This document shows positions 5,337 to 12,752 of a stretch of 12,774 nucleotides of DNA, piece by piece (the first letter of the stretch is position 1; each line of letters opens with the position of its first letter). Where the stretch lies: assembly GCA_017457555.1 (NCBI GenBank), contig JAFTHG010000322.1, positions 1 through 12,774 on the forward strand. The letters are read 5' to 3'. Below the pieces are notes generated by a model. The model worked only from the letters and a program-made list of their open reading frames with translations, had not been told where the DNA came from and did not search any database. A program made the position numbers and the translations under genes. This DNA is from Kiritimatiellia bacterium (GTDB lineage: Bacteria > Verrucomicrobiota > Kiritimatiellia > RFP12 > DVOR01).

Positions 5337-5582
5337 ATGGCAGGTAGCACTGGTAATGGCCGCGACAGTAATTCCAAGCGTCTCGGTGTCAAGCGTTATG
5401 CCGGTCAGGTCGTAACCGCCGGATCCATTATCGTTCGCCAGCGTGGCACCAAGTTTGCACCGGGTGCAAATGTGGGTTGCGGTCGCGACTTCACGCTTTT
5501 CGCGTTGATTGACGGCGTTGTCGAGTTCCAGAAGAACGGCAAAGTCGTTGCTGTGAAGCCCCTTCCTGAAGTGGCTGAATAA
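5337..5582 (+). CDS. rpmA: 50S ribosomal protein bL27 with shortened N-terminus
   Basis: bL27 lies close to the peptidyl transferase centre and stabilises tRNA there. The 81 residues carry NGRDSNSKRLGVKRYAGQ, IIVRQRGTKFAPGANVG and FALIDGVVEF, so the family is certain. The start, however, is MAGSTGNGRDS, where most bacteria have MAHKKGGGSTRNGRDS: the basic HKK tail that reaches the catalytic centre is missing, and Arg before NGRDS is Gly. The start cannot be moved upstream, because an in-frame TAA lies at 5328-5330, two codons before the ATG, and the ribosome site GGAAAGGA (5320-5327) fits this ATG. Nor is there a Firmicutes-type cleaved leader. Confidence 0.97.
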   Translation: MAGSTGNGRDSNSKRLGVKRYAGQVVTAGSIIVRQRGTKFAPGANVGCGRDFTLFALIDGVVEFQKNGKVVAVKPLPEVAE

Positions 5583-5612
5583 TTTTTAGAGATTGAACTC
5601 AAGGTAGAAACG

Positions 5613-6716
5613 GTGAAGACCAGAACCTTTGTAGATTCGGCAGTGGCTGAGGTCCGCGCAGGACGTGGTGGAGATGGAAGCGGAAGTTTCCGTCGTGAAT
5701 CACACGTTCCAGAGGGCGGTCCAGACGGAGGTGACGGTGGTCGTGGCGGTAATGTCATTGTGCGTGCCAGCACGCATGCTGATAGTCTGTTGCGCGTTTT
5801 CTACGAACCGCGTTTATTTGCGGAAAACGGTGTGAACGGTACCGGACAGAAGATGCATGGTCGCAATGGGGAAGACCTGATTGTTGACGTGCCTTGCGGA
5901 ACCGAAGTTTACAATCTGGACACTGAAGCCTTCTTGGGCGAAGTGTTGGAACATGGTGATGAACTCGTGATCGCTAAAGGTGGTCGCGGTGGCTGGGGTA
6001 ATGTTCATTTCAAGAGCTCGGTTAATCAGGCTCCTGAAAAGTTTATCCCCGGTGATGAAGGTGAAGCATTCTCGGCTCGTTTTGAACTCAAGACGATTGC
6101 CGATGCAGGCTTGGTTGGTTTCCCGAATGCTGGAAAGTCTTCCTTGCTGGCTGCGATGAGTGCTGCTCGCCCGAAAATTGCCAACTATCCCTTTACAACG
6201 CTTCATCCAATTGTCGGAACGGTGGTTTATGAGGATTACGCAACGTTACGCGTGGCGGACATCCCCGGAATCATCGAAGGTGCAGCAGATGGTGTAGGGC
6301 TGGGATTAACATTCCTGCGCCACATCTCACGTTCAAAGATGTTGGTCTATGTATTGGACATGGCGGATACCGAGAATCTTCCCGAGAATGCGTATCGCGT
6401 TTTGCGGGCAGAGGTGGAAAACTATGATCCGGAGTTGGCACAGCGCCCTGCGTTGGTCATCGCTAATAAGATGGACGAACCTGCTGCACAGGAACATTAC
6501 GATACGTTTGTCGCAGAAACAGGCATTACGCCGTTGCGCCTTTCTCTTGTGGAGGAAGGTAAGCCAGGCTTGGATGCTGTGCGTGCGGCATTGCGTAAAG
6601 AATTGAATCCGCAGGCAAAAGGTCAGTCCAAGCGCGAGGCAAAGCCTCGTCAGGAAGTCGATCACACTGAAGTTTCGGCAGAGCGTTTTCGAATGGCTAC
6701 GTTTTTGAAGCCTTGA
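5613..6716 (+). CDS. obgE: Obg GTPase
   Basis: Essential ribosome-associated GTPase involved in 50S maturation and stress control. The 367-residue product has the glycine-rich Obg domain (about 1-158, starting TFVDSAVAEVRAGRGGDGSGSFRRE), followed by a GTPase domain with P-loop GFPNAGKSS (169-177), the G2 region YPFTTLHPIVGTV (192-204), DIPG (216-219) and NKMD (285-288). After the G domain comes a short basic tail (about 335-367) in place of the longer C-terminal domain of some relatives. The start is GTG at 5613, supported by AAGG seven bases upstream and by alignment to the family N-terminus. It lies 30 bases after rpmA, the usual rplU-rpmA-obg order, and before rpmB. Confidence 0.97.
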   Translation: MKTRTFVDSAVAEVRAGRGGDGSGSFRRESHVPEGGPDGGDGGRGGNVIVRASTHADSLLRVFYEPRLFAENGVNGTGQKMHGRNGEDLIVDVPCGTEVYNLDTEAFLGEVLEHGDELVIAKGGRGGWGNVHFKSSVNQAPEKFIPGDEGEAFSARFELKTIADAGLVGFPNAGKSSLLAAMSAARPKIANYPFTTLHPIVGTVVYEDYATLRVADIPGIIEGAADGVGLGLTFLRHISRSKMLVYVLDMADTENLPENAYRVLRAEVENYDPELAQRPALVIANKMDEPAAQEHYDTFVAETGITPLRLSLVEEGKPGLDAVRAALRKELNPQAKGQSKREAKPRQEVDHTEVSAERFRMATFLKP

Positions 6717-6755
6717 ACAATCTCAATCACGTTTTAATTCTAAGGAGAACACACT

Positions 6756-6986
6756 ATGTCTCGTATCTGTGAAGTTTGCGGCAAGAAGCCGATGGTTGGC
6801 AACCGCATTGTGCGTCACGGTTTGAAGAAGGCCAAAGGCGGCATCGGTTTGCACACGACCGGTATCTCGAAGCGTCGCTTTGAGCCCAACTTGATGAATG
6901 TGCACGTTCGCAAGCCAAACGGCCAGACCTGCCACATGAAGGTTTGCGCTGCTTGCTTGAAGGCTGGTCGCATCACCCAGGCGTAA
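6756..6986 (+). CDS. rpmB: 50S ribosomal protein bL28, zinc-binding form
   Basis: Large-subunit ribosomal protein of 76 residues. It begins SRICEVCGKKPMVGNRI and contains GLHTTGISKRRFEPNL and VRKPNGQ, all typical of bL28. Two Cys pairs, C5-C8 and C64-C67, make it the zinc-binding (C+) type; such genes often have a Cys-free paralogue elsewhere, which cannot be checked here. AAGGAG upstream of the ATG is a strong ribosome site. It is the last gene of the operon, 39 bases after obgE, and a terminator follows. Confidence 0.97.
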   Translation: MSRICEVCGKKPMVGNRIVRHGLKKAKGGIGLHTTGISKRRFEPNLMNVHVRKPNGQTCHMKVCAACLKAGRITQA

Positions 6987-6995
6987 GGTTGTGAC

Positions 6996-7051
6996 CTTTA
7001 CAAAAAGGACAGGCGGTACTCATCGTACTGCCTGTTTTTTATTTTGTAAAG
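6996..7051. terminator. Terminator after rpmB, nested double stem
   Basis: ACAGGCGGTAC (7009-7019) pairs with GTACTGCCTGT (7025-7035), 11 bp with one G-U and loop TCATC, followed directly by a run of Ts to 7040. An outer perfect 10-bp repeat CTTTACAAAA (6996-7005) / TTTTGTAAAG (7042-7051) encloses it. The T-run after the inner stem and the A-run before it could let it also act on the minus strand. Confidence 0.93.
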
Positions 7052-7183
7052 GAATGTATAAAATCGCTGAGATAATCAGACAGAATATTTTATTACCTTG
7101 TTTTCCTTTTTGCTGATGGAGAGGGTGAGAGGGATAACCTGATGGAAGAGGCTCACGCGTCGTAGAGGTGCTTTGTTTAAACG

Positions 7184-7217
7184 AAACGAGCCTCCAGAAA
7201 GGAGGCTCGTTTTCTTT
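7184..7217. terminator. Second hairpin between convergent rpmB and lpxA
   Basis: AAACGAGCCTCC (7184-7195) pairs perfectly with GGAGGCTCGTTT (7201-7212) around loop AGAAA. On the plus strand it is followed by TTTTCTTTT; on the minus strand it comes 20 bases after the lpxA stop and is followed by TTCGTTT. It likely ends the lpxA transcript and catches readthrough from rpmB. The bases between the two hairpins (7052-7183) show nothing recognisable. Confidence 0.8.
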
Positions 7218-7232
7218 TAAGCAGAAATATGT

Positions 7233-8015
7233 TTATGCTACACCATGCTTGGAGGCATTTGCGTAGAAGTCCAAGAGGTGCTTGATTTCCGGGCATTGCG
7301 GCAATTCTGTTGCCACACGTTCCAGTGCGACAGCGCGCGGCAGACCTTCGGAGTAAATGATCTGATAGGCGTCTTTGAGTGCACCGAAAGCTTCGCTGGT
7401 GAAGTTTTCCGGGTGACGACGGATGGCTACTGAGTTGAGACCACGGACAACAAGATTGTCTACGCCCATCGTCAACATATAGGGAGGCGCATCCTTACGC
7501 AGATGTGTGCCGCCACCGACCATTGCGAAGGAGCCCACGTGGGTGAATTGCAGAATGGCGGTGGTGCCACCAATAATCGCATGGTCTTCAATGATGCATT
7601 CGCCTGCAATCTGGACGCCGTTGGACATAATGATGTGATTGCCGAGCACACAACCGTGTGCGATGTGGCAATAGGCCATAATCAAGCAGTCAGATCCGAT
7701 GACGGTCTTTGTGCCATCCATCGTGCCTAAGTGAATGGTGGCGCATTCACGGATGACCGTGCGGTCGCCGATTTCCACATAGGTGATATTACCGGGTTTC
7801 CACTTCAAGTCTTGTGTCTTCATGCCAACGCAAGCCTGAGGAAAGATTTCGCAATCTTCACCGATGGTGGTGTGTCCTTCCACGGTCGCATGGTGGTGCA
7901 ACTTGGTGCCGCGGCCAATGGTAACGTCTGGACCAACATAAGCAAAAGGCCCAACTTCAGCGTCGGGATGAATCTTTGCACCTTCGCAAATGAATGCAAG
8001 TGGATGGATAGCCAT
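7233..8015 (-). CDS. lpxA: UDP-N-acetylglucosamine O-acyltransferase, first step of lipid A synthesis
   Basis: LpxA moves a 3-hydroxyacyl chain from acyl carrier protein to UDP-GlcNAc in the cytoplasm. The 260-residue product is a left-handed beta-helix built of hexapeptide repeats, with the family landmarks IHP, EGHTTIG, QDLKWK, EIGDRTVIRE.ATIH and MAYCHIAHGC. His120 aligns with catalytic His125 of E. coli; Gly168 aligns with Gly173, the ruler residue that permits a long (C14-like) chain. Glu139 and Leu155 replace E. coli His144 and His160; Glu at the former is also seen in Bacteroidota. The start at 8015 has AAGGAG just upstream; the frame remains open 36 codons further into the upstream gene. 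It lies 10 bases after the permease gene, so the two are co-transcribed. Confidence 0.96.
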   Translation of the reverse strand: MAIHPLAFICEGAKIHPDAEVGPFAYVGPDVTIGRGTKLHHHATVEGHTTIGEDCEIFPQACVGMKTQDLKWKPGNITYVEIGDRTVIRECATIHLGTMDGTKTVIGSDCLIMAYCHIAHGCVLGNHIIMSNGVQIAGECIIEDHAIIGGTTAILQFTHVGSFAMVGGGTHLRKDAPPYMLTMGVDNLVVRGLNSVAIRRHPENFTSEAFGALKDAYQIIYSEGLPRAVALERVATELPQCPEIKHLLDFYANASKHGVA

Positions 8016-8025
8016 AGCGAACTCC

Positions 8026-9297
8026 TTACTGATTTTTAGGGATAAGAATACACGCGGAACCGACGCAAATTGCAACCGGTAACCAGACGATAAGCCAGGG
8101 GAATGCGGCGGGTTTGGTTGCAAGAGCTTCAGAGAGCAGAATAAAGAGGAAGAAGGCGATGCCGATGGCCAATCCCATCACCATGCCTTTTGAGGATTCT
8201 TTACGCTGCGCCTGACAACCAAGCGGTACGCCGACAAGGACAAAACAGAAAGAGGAGAGTGCCCAAACCAGACGATAATTCAGCAGGAATTTGAGGCGGC
8301 AGTGCCACTTTTCTGCAGCCTTTTCACTGATAACGGGAGCCACTTCCTGGGGTGGTTGTGTTGTGATATCAGCATTGGCTTGCGTAGATTGCGTCGGATT
8401 TGAAGTATCAGGTGTGGCTGCAACCTGTTGCGTCGGTGCAACAACAGGTTCAGAAGAGGCAGGGCTCTTTGGAGCATTGCGAGCTAAGTCTAACTGTTCC
8501 TTGGCTTCACGCACACGCAGACAGAGTTCCTCAAAGTCATAATCTTTAGGCTTCTTTAGATACTTTTTGGTGCGCGATACCACGTCTTGGCAGCGATAGG
8601 TAAATTCATCAAAGACGGCAGTGCCGACTAACCCTTCGTCAGGAGGTGTGACTGTAGCATCAAAGAGCGTGAAGACCAAGTCACTCCCTTCGGCGCGCAT
8701 GTGGGCAGTATCAGCATGGATTTCGCGTAAAAAGCCATCGCGCCGATCAATCGCCAGAAGGTTGTAAAGCGCCGTATAACCCCGTCCATCGGTATCTTTC
8801 ATGTCGGATTTACGGTCACAGAATACAGCCAAATTGTCAATTTCATCAATAAAACGGCCGGGTTCCATCAATTGAACCCCTGCATCAATTGCCAAACGAT
8901 TGGCAATTGTGCGGCGAACGTAATGGCCGCGTGGCATAGCATAGTTTTGCAGGTAAAAGCCTAAAATCGAACACAGAATCGCAACAATCAGTGGCCCACG
9001 CATAATGGAGAGGAAACTGATACCGCAGGCTTTCATTGCGGCGACTTCACTGTCTGTGGACATGCGTCCAAAGACCAGCAGGGAGGCGACCATCAGTGCC
9101 AGAGGAATGGTGAACCCGAGTACTTCGGGAAGTGAGGCCGCTAAATATTGAACAACCAATCCAGCCGATGCCCCACGCATGACGAATTGGAAAACTTGGA
9201 AGAGAAAACCAACGGAGAGCACAAAGGTTAGCACTAAACCCGTTAATCCTGCAGCGACTAAAAAGGAACGTAGGATGTAACGCTGTAGTGTGCCCAT
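8026..9297 (-). CDS. LptF/LptG-family LPS export permease (YjgP/YjgQ) with a Pro/Thr/Gln-rich insert
   Basis: Inner-membrane permease of the type that, with LptB, lifts LPS out of the membrane towards the LptC-A-D bridge. The 423-residue product has three hydrophobic helices in the first 120 residues (about 12-40, 52-77, 100-120), the family motif around LVFGRMSTDSEVAAMKACGIS (74-94), a periplasmic domain (about 130-250) and three helices at the end (about 340-360, 371-390, 398-418). Between the periplasmic domain and helix 4 lies a helical stretch (254-273), then about 50 low-complexity residues rich in P, T, Q, A and S (275-325). Family members are usually near 360 residues, so the insert explains the excess. 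Start 9297 is chosen for GGAGAG upstream; the earlier ATG at 9327 falls in a hairpin. LptF and LptG cannot be told apart here, so no symbol is given. Confidence 0.93.
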   Translation of the reverse strand: MGTLQRYILRSFLVAAGLTGLVLTFVLSVGFLFQVFQFVMRGASAGLVVQYLAASLPEVLGFTIPLALMVASLLVFGRMSTDSEVAAMKACGISFLSIMRGPLIVAILCSILGFYLQNYAMPRGHYVRRTIANRLAIDAGVQLMEPGRFIDEIDNLAVFCDRKSDMKDTDGRGYTALYNLLAIDRRDGFLREIHADTAHMRAEGSDLVFTLFDATVTPPDEGLVGTAVFDEFTYRCQDVVSRTKKYLKKPKDYDFEELCLRVREAKEQLDLARNAPKSPASSEPVVAPTQQVAATPDTSNPTQSTQANADITTQPPQEVAPVISEKAAEKWHCRLKFLLNYRLVWALSSFCFVLVGVPLGCQAQRKESSKGMVMGLAIGIAFFLFILLSEALATKPAAFPWLIVWLPVAICVGSACILIPKNQ

Positions 9298-9324
9298 AAT
9301 GCTCTCCGTGAGGCCGTTAGAGAA

Positions 9325-9353
9325 CATTCAGGGCGCAAGGTGCGCCCTGAATG
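9325..9353. terminator. 13-bp perfect hairpin between ompA-like and permease genes
   Basis: CATTCAGGGCGCA (9325-9337) pairs with TGCGCCCTGAATG (9341-9353) around a 3-base loop, six bases after the ompA-like stop codon. On the minus strand only TTCTCT follows, so it may be a weak terminator or an RNA-stabilising end that lowers expression of the permease relative to the porin. Confidence 0.65.
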
Positions 9354-9359
9354 GATAAA

Positions 9360-10514
9360 TTACTTCGCAGCGCGAATTTTGGCGCGCGTAGCTTCGTCAA
9401 CACCGCGGATGACGACTTCGGTGCGGCGGTTGGAAGGCGTGCCTTCGTCCAGGTTCACCGGATCCTTGGGCTGATCGAAGGAGTGACCAGCAGCTTTCAT
9501 GCGGTCAGCCGGGATGCCCTTGGTGCTGAGGTAGGTGAGCACGCTCTTGGCACGAGCTTCAGAGAGCTCCTGGTTGTAAGCGTGATCCGAACCGTGCTGG
9601 CGATCAGCGTGCCCATCGATGGTGACATAGGCTTCCGGATTCGCTTCGAATGCGAGCTTCATGATGCGGAGGAGTTCATCAAGTGCCGGATAGTTGGCCG
9701 GTTCAATGATGGAGGTGTCCTTGGCATACTGGAGGCGGAGTTCCAACTTCATTTCGTCCACAGAACCTTCCGGGGTCACGTCAACGAGCGTTGCGCTGTG
9801 TTCGGAAGCTTCGTCATAAGCAGCGGCACCAGCTTCAATTGCTGCGGGCTCAGCGATGGGCTGAAGCGTGTCAGCAGAGGAGGTGCTCTTACCGTCCATA
9901 TAATAGATGAGACCGATGTCAGCGGTGGTGTAGCTGAGGAATTCATCCGTTAAAGCGACGTGATAACGGATGTCACCGCGGAGGGAGAGGTCTTCGTTGA
10001 TGTGCCAGAATGCACCAACGCCAGCCTGTGCGAAGACGTGAGAGTCCACGTCATCCTGCCAAGCAGGTGTGCCGGTGGTCTTGAGGTAACCCACGCCAGC
10101 GGCGAGGTAGGGGTCAAACGTGGCATAGCGATCAAAGTGATAGAGGGCTTCTGCACCGATGCCGAGCACGTTTTCTTCCTGAGTCTTGTCCGATTCGCGG
10201 ATGCGACCGAACATACCGTAACCTTCAACCGACCAGGGGCTGTCAGCGAAATCATAGCCGAGGCGCAAGATCACGAAAGGCTGGATGCCGCGAACCTTCG
10301 AGCCGGGTTCCGGGGAAGCGGTGCGGTGAATGCGCATGCCACTCACGCCAGCGCCGATGTAAAAGCGGCTTTCGTTGCTTTCATCTTCATCAGAGATTGC
10401 GACCGGACGGTCGTCCTTTTCTGCGACAACGGGACCCTGAGTTTGGGTTGCTTCCTGAGCGGTCAAGAGACCTGCGAAGCCGAGGACAGTGGCAAGGAGC
10501 CAGAGTTGTTTCAT
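9360..10514 (-). CDS. OmpA-like outer membrane protein (beta-barrel plus peptidoglycan-binding domain)
   Basis: The 384-residue product starts with a signal peptide (MKQLWLLATVLGFAGLLTA, cleavage likely before Gln20). Residues about 50-207 are an eight-strand OmpA-type barrel with alternating aromatic strands and the FYIGAGVSG and PYLAAGVGYL motifs. A linker rich in Ala and Glu (about 208-240) is followed by the OmpA C-terminal domain (about 255-370). There TIDGHADRQHGSDHAYNQELSEARAKSV carries Asp304 and Arg321, matching the diaminopimelate-binding Asp271 and Arg286 of E. coli OmpA, and NRRTEVVIR closes the domain. It should tie the outer membrane to peptidoglycan. Start 10514 is chosen for AAAGGT upstream and for the signal peptide; the frame extends 23 codons further upstream without support. 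It may have its own promoter in the 85-base gap after nifS, but I see only weak boxes. Confidence 0.93.
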   Translation of the reverse strand: MKQLWLLATVLGFAGLLTAQEATQTQGPVVAEKDDRPVAISDEDESNESRFYIGAGVSGMRIHRTASPEPGSKVRGIQPFVILRLGYDFADSPWSVEGYGMFGRIRESDKTQEENVLGIGAEALYHFDRYATFDPYLAAGVGYLKTTGTPAWQDDVDSHVFAQAGVGAFWHINEDLSLRGDIRYHVALTDEFLSYTTADIGLIYYMDGKSTSSADTLQPIAEPAAIEAGAAAYDEASEHSATLVDVTPEGSVDEMKLELRLQYAKDTSIIEPANYPALDELLRIMKLAFEANPEAYVTIDGHADRQHGSDHAYNQELSEARAKSVLTYLSTKGIPADRMKAAGHSFDQPKDPVNLDEGTPSNRRTEVVIRGVDEATRAKIRAAK

Positions 10515-10599
10515 GGTGTAGTACCTTTCAGTAGTTGATTCCTCAATTGAGTGTCGGGAATCGGGTAACATAAGACGCGCCAATGGGACGCGGTGTTAA

Positions 10600-11778
10600 T
10601 CAGTGTTTTACAAAAGGTGACAACGCGCGCATCTCTGCGACCACTTCTGGGACGTGATGCAACGTGATGTCGATTTCCTCTTCTGTTGTATAACGACTGA
10701 GGGAAAAACGAATTGATCCATGCACGGCTGTAAAGGGAACACCCATCGCACGGATAACGTGACTAGGCTCCAAACTGCCTGCGGCACAGGCAGAACCGGA
10801 GCTGGCGCAAATCCCACGATCACTCAAGTGATAAAGCACGCTTTCACCCTCAATGTACTCAAAGGAGATATTGAGCGTGTTCGGCACGCGGGCGTTGCGC
10901 TCGCGACAGCCATTGACACGGCTGTCGGGACATGTGGCGAGCAAACCGGCTTCCAGTTTGTCGCGTAAGTGAAGTATACGATTCTCAGATCCATCTGAAA
11001 GCGCAGCAGTTGCGAGTTCGCAAGCCTTTGCCATGCCGATGATGTAGGGGACGTTTTCGGTGCCCCCGCGGCGACCGCGCTCCTGATGTCCTCCGAGAAT
11101 AAGGGGTTTAATGCGTGTGCCTCGGCGCACATAAAGTACACCGATGCCTTTCGGTGCGTGCATTTTGTGACCTGCAATGGTCAGCAAATCCACGGGCACT
11201 TGACGCACGTCAATGGGTAATTTGCCGGCAGCTTGCACGGCATCGGTATGAACCGTTGCGCCTGCGGCTTTACCCATCTCTGCGATTTGTTGGATAGGGA
11301 AAATGATGCCTGTTTCATTGTTTGCCCACATCACGGAAACCAATTTTGGGCCCGGCGTGGCTTCAAGTGCGGCAGCGTAAGCCTCCATATCAAAGAGACC
11401 TTCGCCATTGACGCCAATTTCAATCACATTGTGGCCTTGCTCACGCAGACGTAAGCAGGGACCTAAAACAGCAGGATGTTCTACACGGCTGGTAATAACT
11501 GTGCCGGGTTGTCCCCAAGCAGCCGTGACGCCAAGAATCGCGTGATTATCTGCTTCTGTAGCACACCCTTCAAAGAGAATTTCTTCTGGACGCTCTGCGC
11601 CCAGAAATGCGGCAACCGTCTCCCGTGCCTGTGCTATTGGACGCGCGACACTGCCACCAAACGCATGCATACTCGAAGGATTGCCCCACGCCTCCGAGAG
11701 GTAGGGCACCATCGCTTCGACTACTTCCGGAGCGGGCTTGGTGGTTGCGTTATTGTCCAAGTAAATGAGAGGTCGCAT
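10600..11778 (-). CDS. nifS: NifS-type cysteine desulfurase
   Basis: PLP enzyme that takes sulfur from cysteine and hands it on as a persulfide for Fe-S cluster assembly. The 392 residues match the family. Landmarks are YLDNNATTKP at the start, the PLP-stacking His101 in SRVEHPAVL, NNETG (153-157), Lys205 in TIAGHKMHAPKGIG (PLP Schiff base), RGGTENVPYIIG and the catalytic Cys331 in SSGSACAAGSLEPSHV. It starts two bases after nifU ends, so the pair is tightly coupled and NifU is the direct recipient. No nitrogenase gene is nearby, so the role is general Fe-S assembly. Confidence 0.96.
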   Translation of the reverse strand: MRPLIYLDNNATTKPAPEVVEAMVPYLSEAWGNPSSMHAFGGSVARPIAQARETVAAFLGAERPEEILFEGCATEADNHAILGVTAAWGQPGTVITSRVEHPAVLGPCLRLREQGHNVIEIGVNGEGLFDMEAYAAALEATPGPKLVSVMWANNETGIIFPIQQIAEMGKAAGATVHTDAVQAAGKLPIDVRQVPVDLLTIAGHKMHAPKGIGVLYVRRGTRIKPLILGGHQERGRRGGTENVPYIIGMAKACELATAALSDGSENRILHLRDKLEAGLLATCPDSRVNGCRERNARVPNTLNISFEYIEGESVLYHLSDRGICASSGSACAAGSLEPSHVIRAMGVPFTAVHGSIRFSLSRYTTEEEIDITLHHVPEVVAEMRALSPFVKH

Positions 11779-11780
11779 GG

Positions 11781-12620
11781 TTACTCCATGACTACGGTAA
11801 TAGCCGGATCAACAAATTCGTGTAATGCGGTGGCAATTAAATTGTCGCGCGTCAGTGCGGCACTGCGGCATCCGGCACACATCCCACGGAAAGAAATCCG
11901 CACGATATCACCATCTACGTCAATTAATTCCACATCGCCACCGTCCTTACGCAAGGTCGGGCGAACCTGCTCTTCAAGGGTCTGCTCAATCAACTTGATC
12001 TTCTGGAGCACGGTCATCTTCTTCGGTACGGCCACGGGCACATTTTCAGCGGCGGCGGTGTGATTGACCTCGTCAACAATTTCCTGGATGCGGTCACGGC
12101 ACATGCCGCAGCCACCACCAGCCTTGCAATAATTGGCCACTTCTTCTACTGAATGAAGGTTGTTCTCGCGCGTCACGCGCTCAATTTCTTCACGCGAAAC
12201 GCCGAAACAGGAGCAAACGATTTCTTCATGCACCTGTACCACACTCTCTTCACCGGTACGATAGTTGTGAATCGCCGCTTCCAAGGCTTCCTTGCCCATA
12301 ACGGAGCAGTGCATTTTCTGGTCTGGTAAACCGCCCAAATAGGCTGCAATTTCGCGGTTGGTAATCTTCTCGGCTTCTTCCAACGTCTTGCCGATAACCA
12401 TTTCGGTCAGCGCCGAACTGGAGGCTACGGCACTTGCACATCCAAAAGTCTGAAATTGTGCGTCAGCAATTTTACCATCCGGACCCAACTTGAACATAAA
12501 GGTCAACGCGTCACCACACGCCAACGACCCGACGGTAGCTTTACCGTCCGGATTGTCAATCGTTCCGACGTTGCGCGGATGACGAAAATGGTCCATTACC
12601 TGGTCTGTATAATCCCACAT
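11781..12620 (-). CDS. nifU: NifU, three-domain Fe-S cluster scaffold
   Basis: The 279-residue product has the complete NifU layout. An IscU-like scaffold (1-125) has Cys35 and Asp37 (LACGD), Cys61 (FGCAS) and Cys105 (MHCSVM). A central [2Fe-2S] BFD-type domain (about 133-185) has Cys136, Cys138, Cys171 and Cys174. A C-terminal NifU-like domain (about 204-279) has the CxxC pair Cys248/Cys251 in RGMCAGC. It assembles clusters from iron and sulfur delivered by NifS, encoded two bases downstream. Single-piece NifU as a housekeeping scaffold is known from Campylobacterota and various anaerobes. AAAGGA (complement of 12628-12633) is the ribosome site, and the start is clear. Confidence 0.97.
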   Translation of the reverse strand: MWDYTDQVMDHFRHPRNVGTIDNPDGKATVGSLACGDALTFMFKLGPDGKIADAQFQTFGCASAVASSSALTEMVIGKTLEEAEKITNREIAAYLGGLPDQKMHCSVMGKEALEAAIHNYRTGEESVVQVHEEIVCSCFGVSREEIERVTRENNLHSVEEVANYCKAGGGCGMCRDRIQEIVDEVNHTAAAENVPVAVPKKMTVLQKIKLIEQTLEEQVRPTLRKDGGDVELIDVDGDIVRISFRGMCAGCRSAALTRDNLIATALHEFVDPAITVVME

Positions 12621-12672
12621 GGGAGTATCCTTTCACTGCCATAAGAGGCGGCAATTGATATTAACGCCACAC

Positions 12673-12703
12673 ATTATAGCATAGTTTCAGTAAAAAATGT
12701 CAG
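12673..12703 (-). promoter_or_regulatory. nifUS promoter
   Basis: Read on the minus strand, TATAAT (12678-12673) is preceded by TGC (extended -10), with CTGACA (12703-12698) as the -35 box at a 19-bp spacer. The arrangement TGACA-19-bp-extended TATAAT resembles the metK promoter in this window. The 5' untranslated region would be about 45 bases. Confidence 0.65.
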
Positions 12704-12726
12704 TTTTTTGAAAACCTATTTATAAT

Positions 12727-12752
12727 AGTAAGTAAGAAAGTAAGTAAGAAAG
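12727..12752. repeat. 12-bp tandem repeat, two copies
   Basis: The unit AGTAAGTAAGAA occurs twice without a change (12727-12738, 12739-12750), followed by AG. It lies upstream of the nifUS promoter and next to a plus-strand TATAAT (12721-12726) that might serve a divergent gene beyond the window. Confidence 0.7.

Noticed and set aside
4931..5392. 153-codon minus-strand frame opposite rplU
   Set aside because: Antisense to a certain ribosomal gene and its leader, with no ribosome site or domain.
8016..8123. Upstream extension of lpxA by 36 codons
   Set aside because: It lies inside the permease gene; AAGGAG directly before ATG 8015 and the family N-terminus (AIHP) set the start there.
10515..10583. 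Upstream extension of the OmpA-like protein by 23 codons
   Set aside because: It would bury the signal peptide, and the ribosome site AAAGGT fits ATG 10514.
10600..12620. nifUS as part of a nitrogen fixation cluster
   Set aside because: No nifHDK, nifB or nifV nearby; neighbours are cell-envelope genes. Housekeeping NIF-type Fe-S assembly is the simpler reading.
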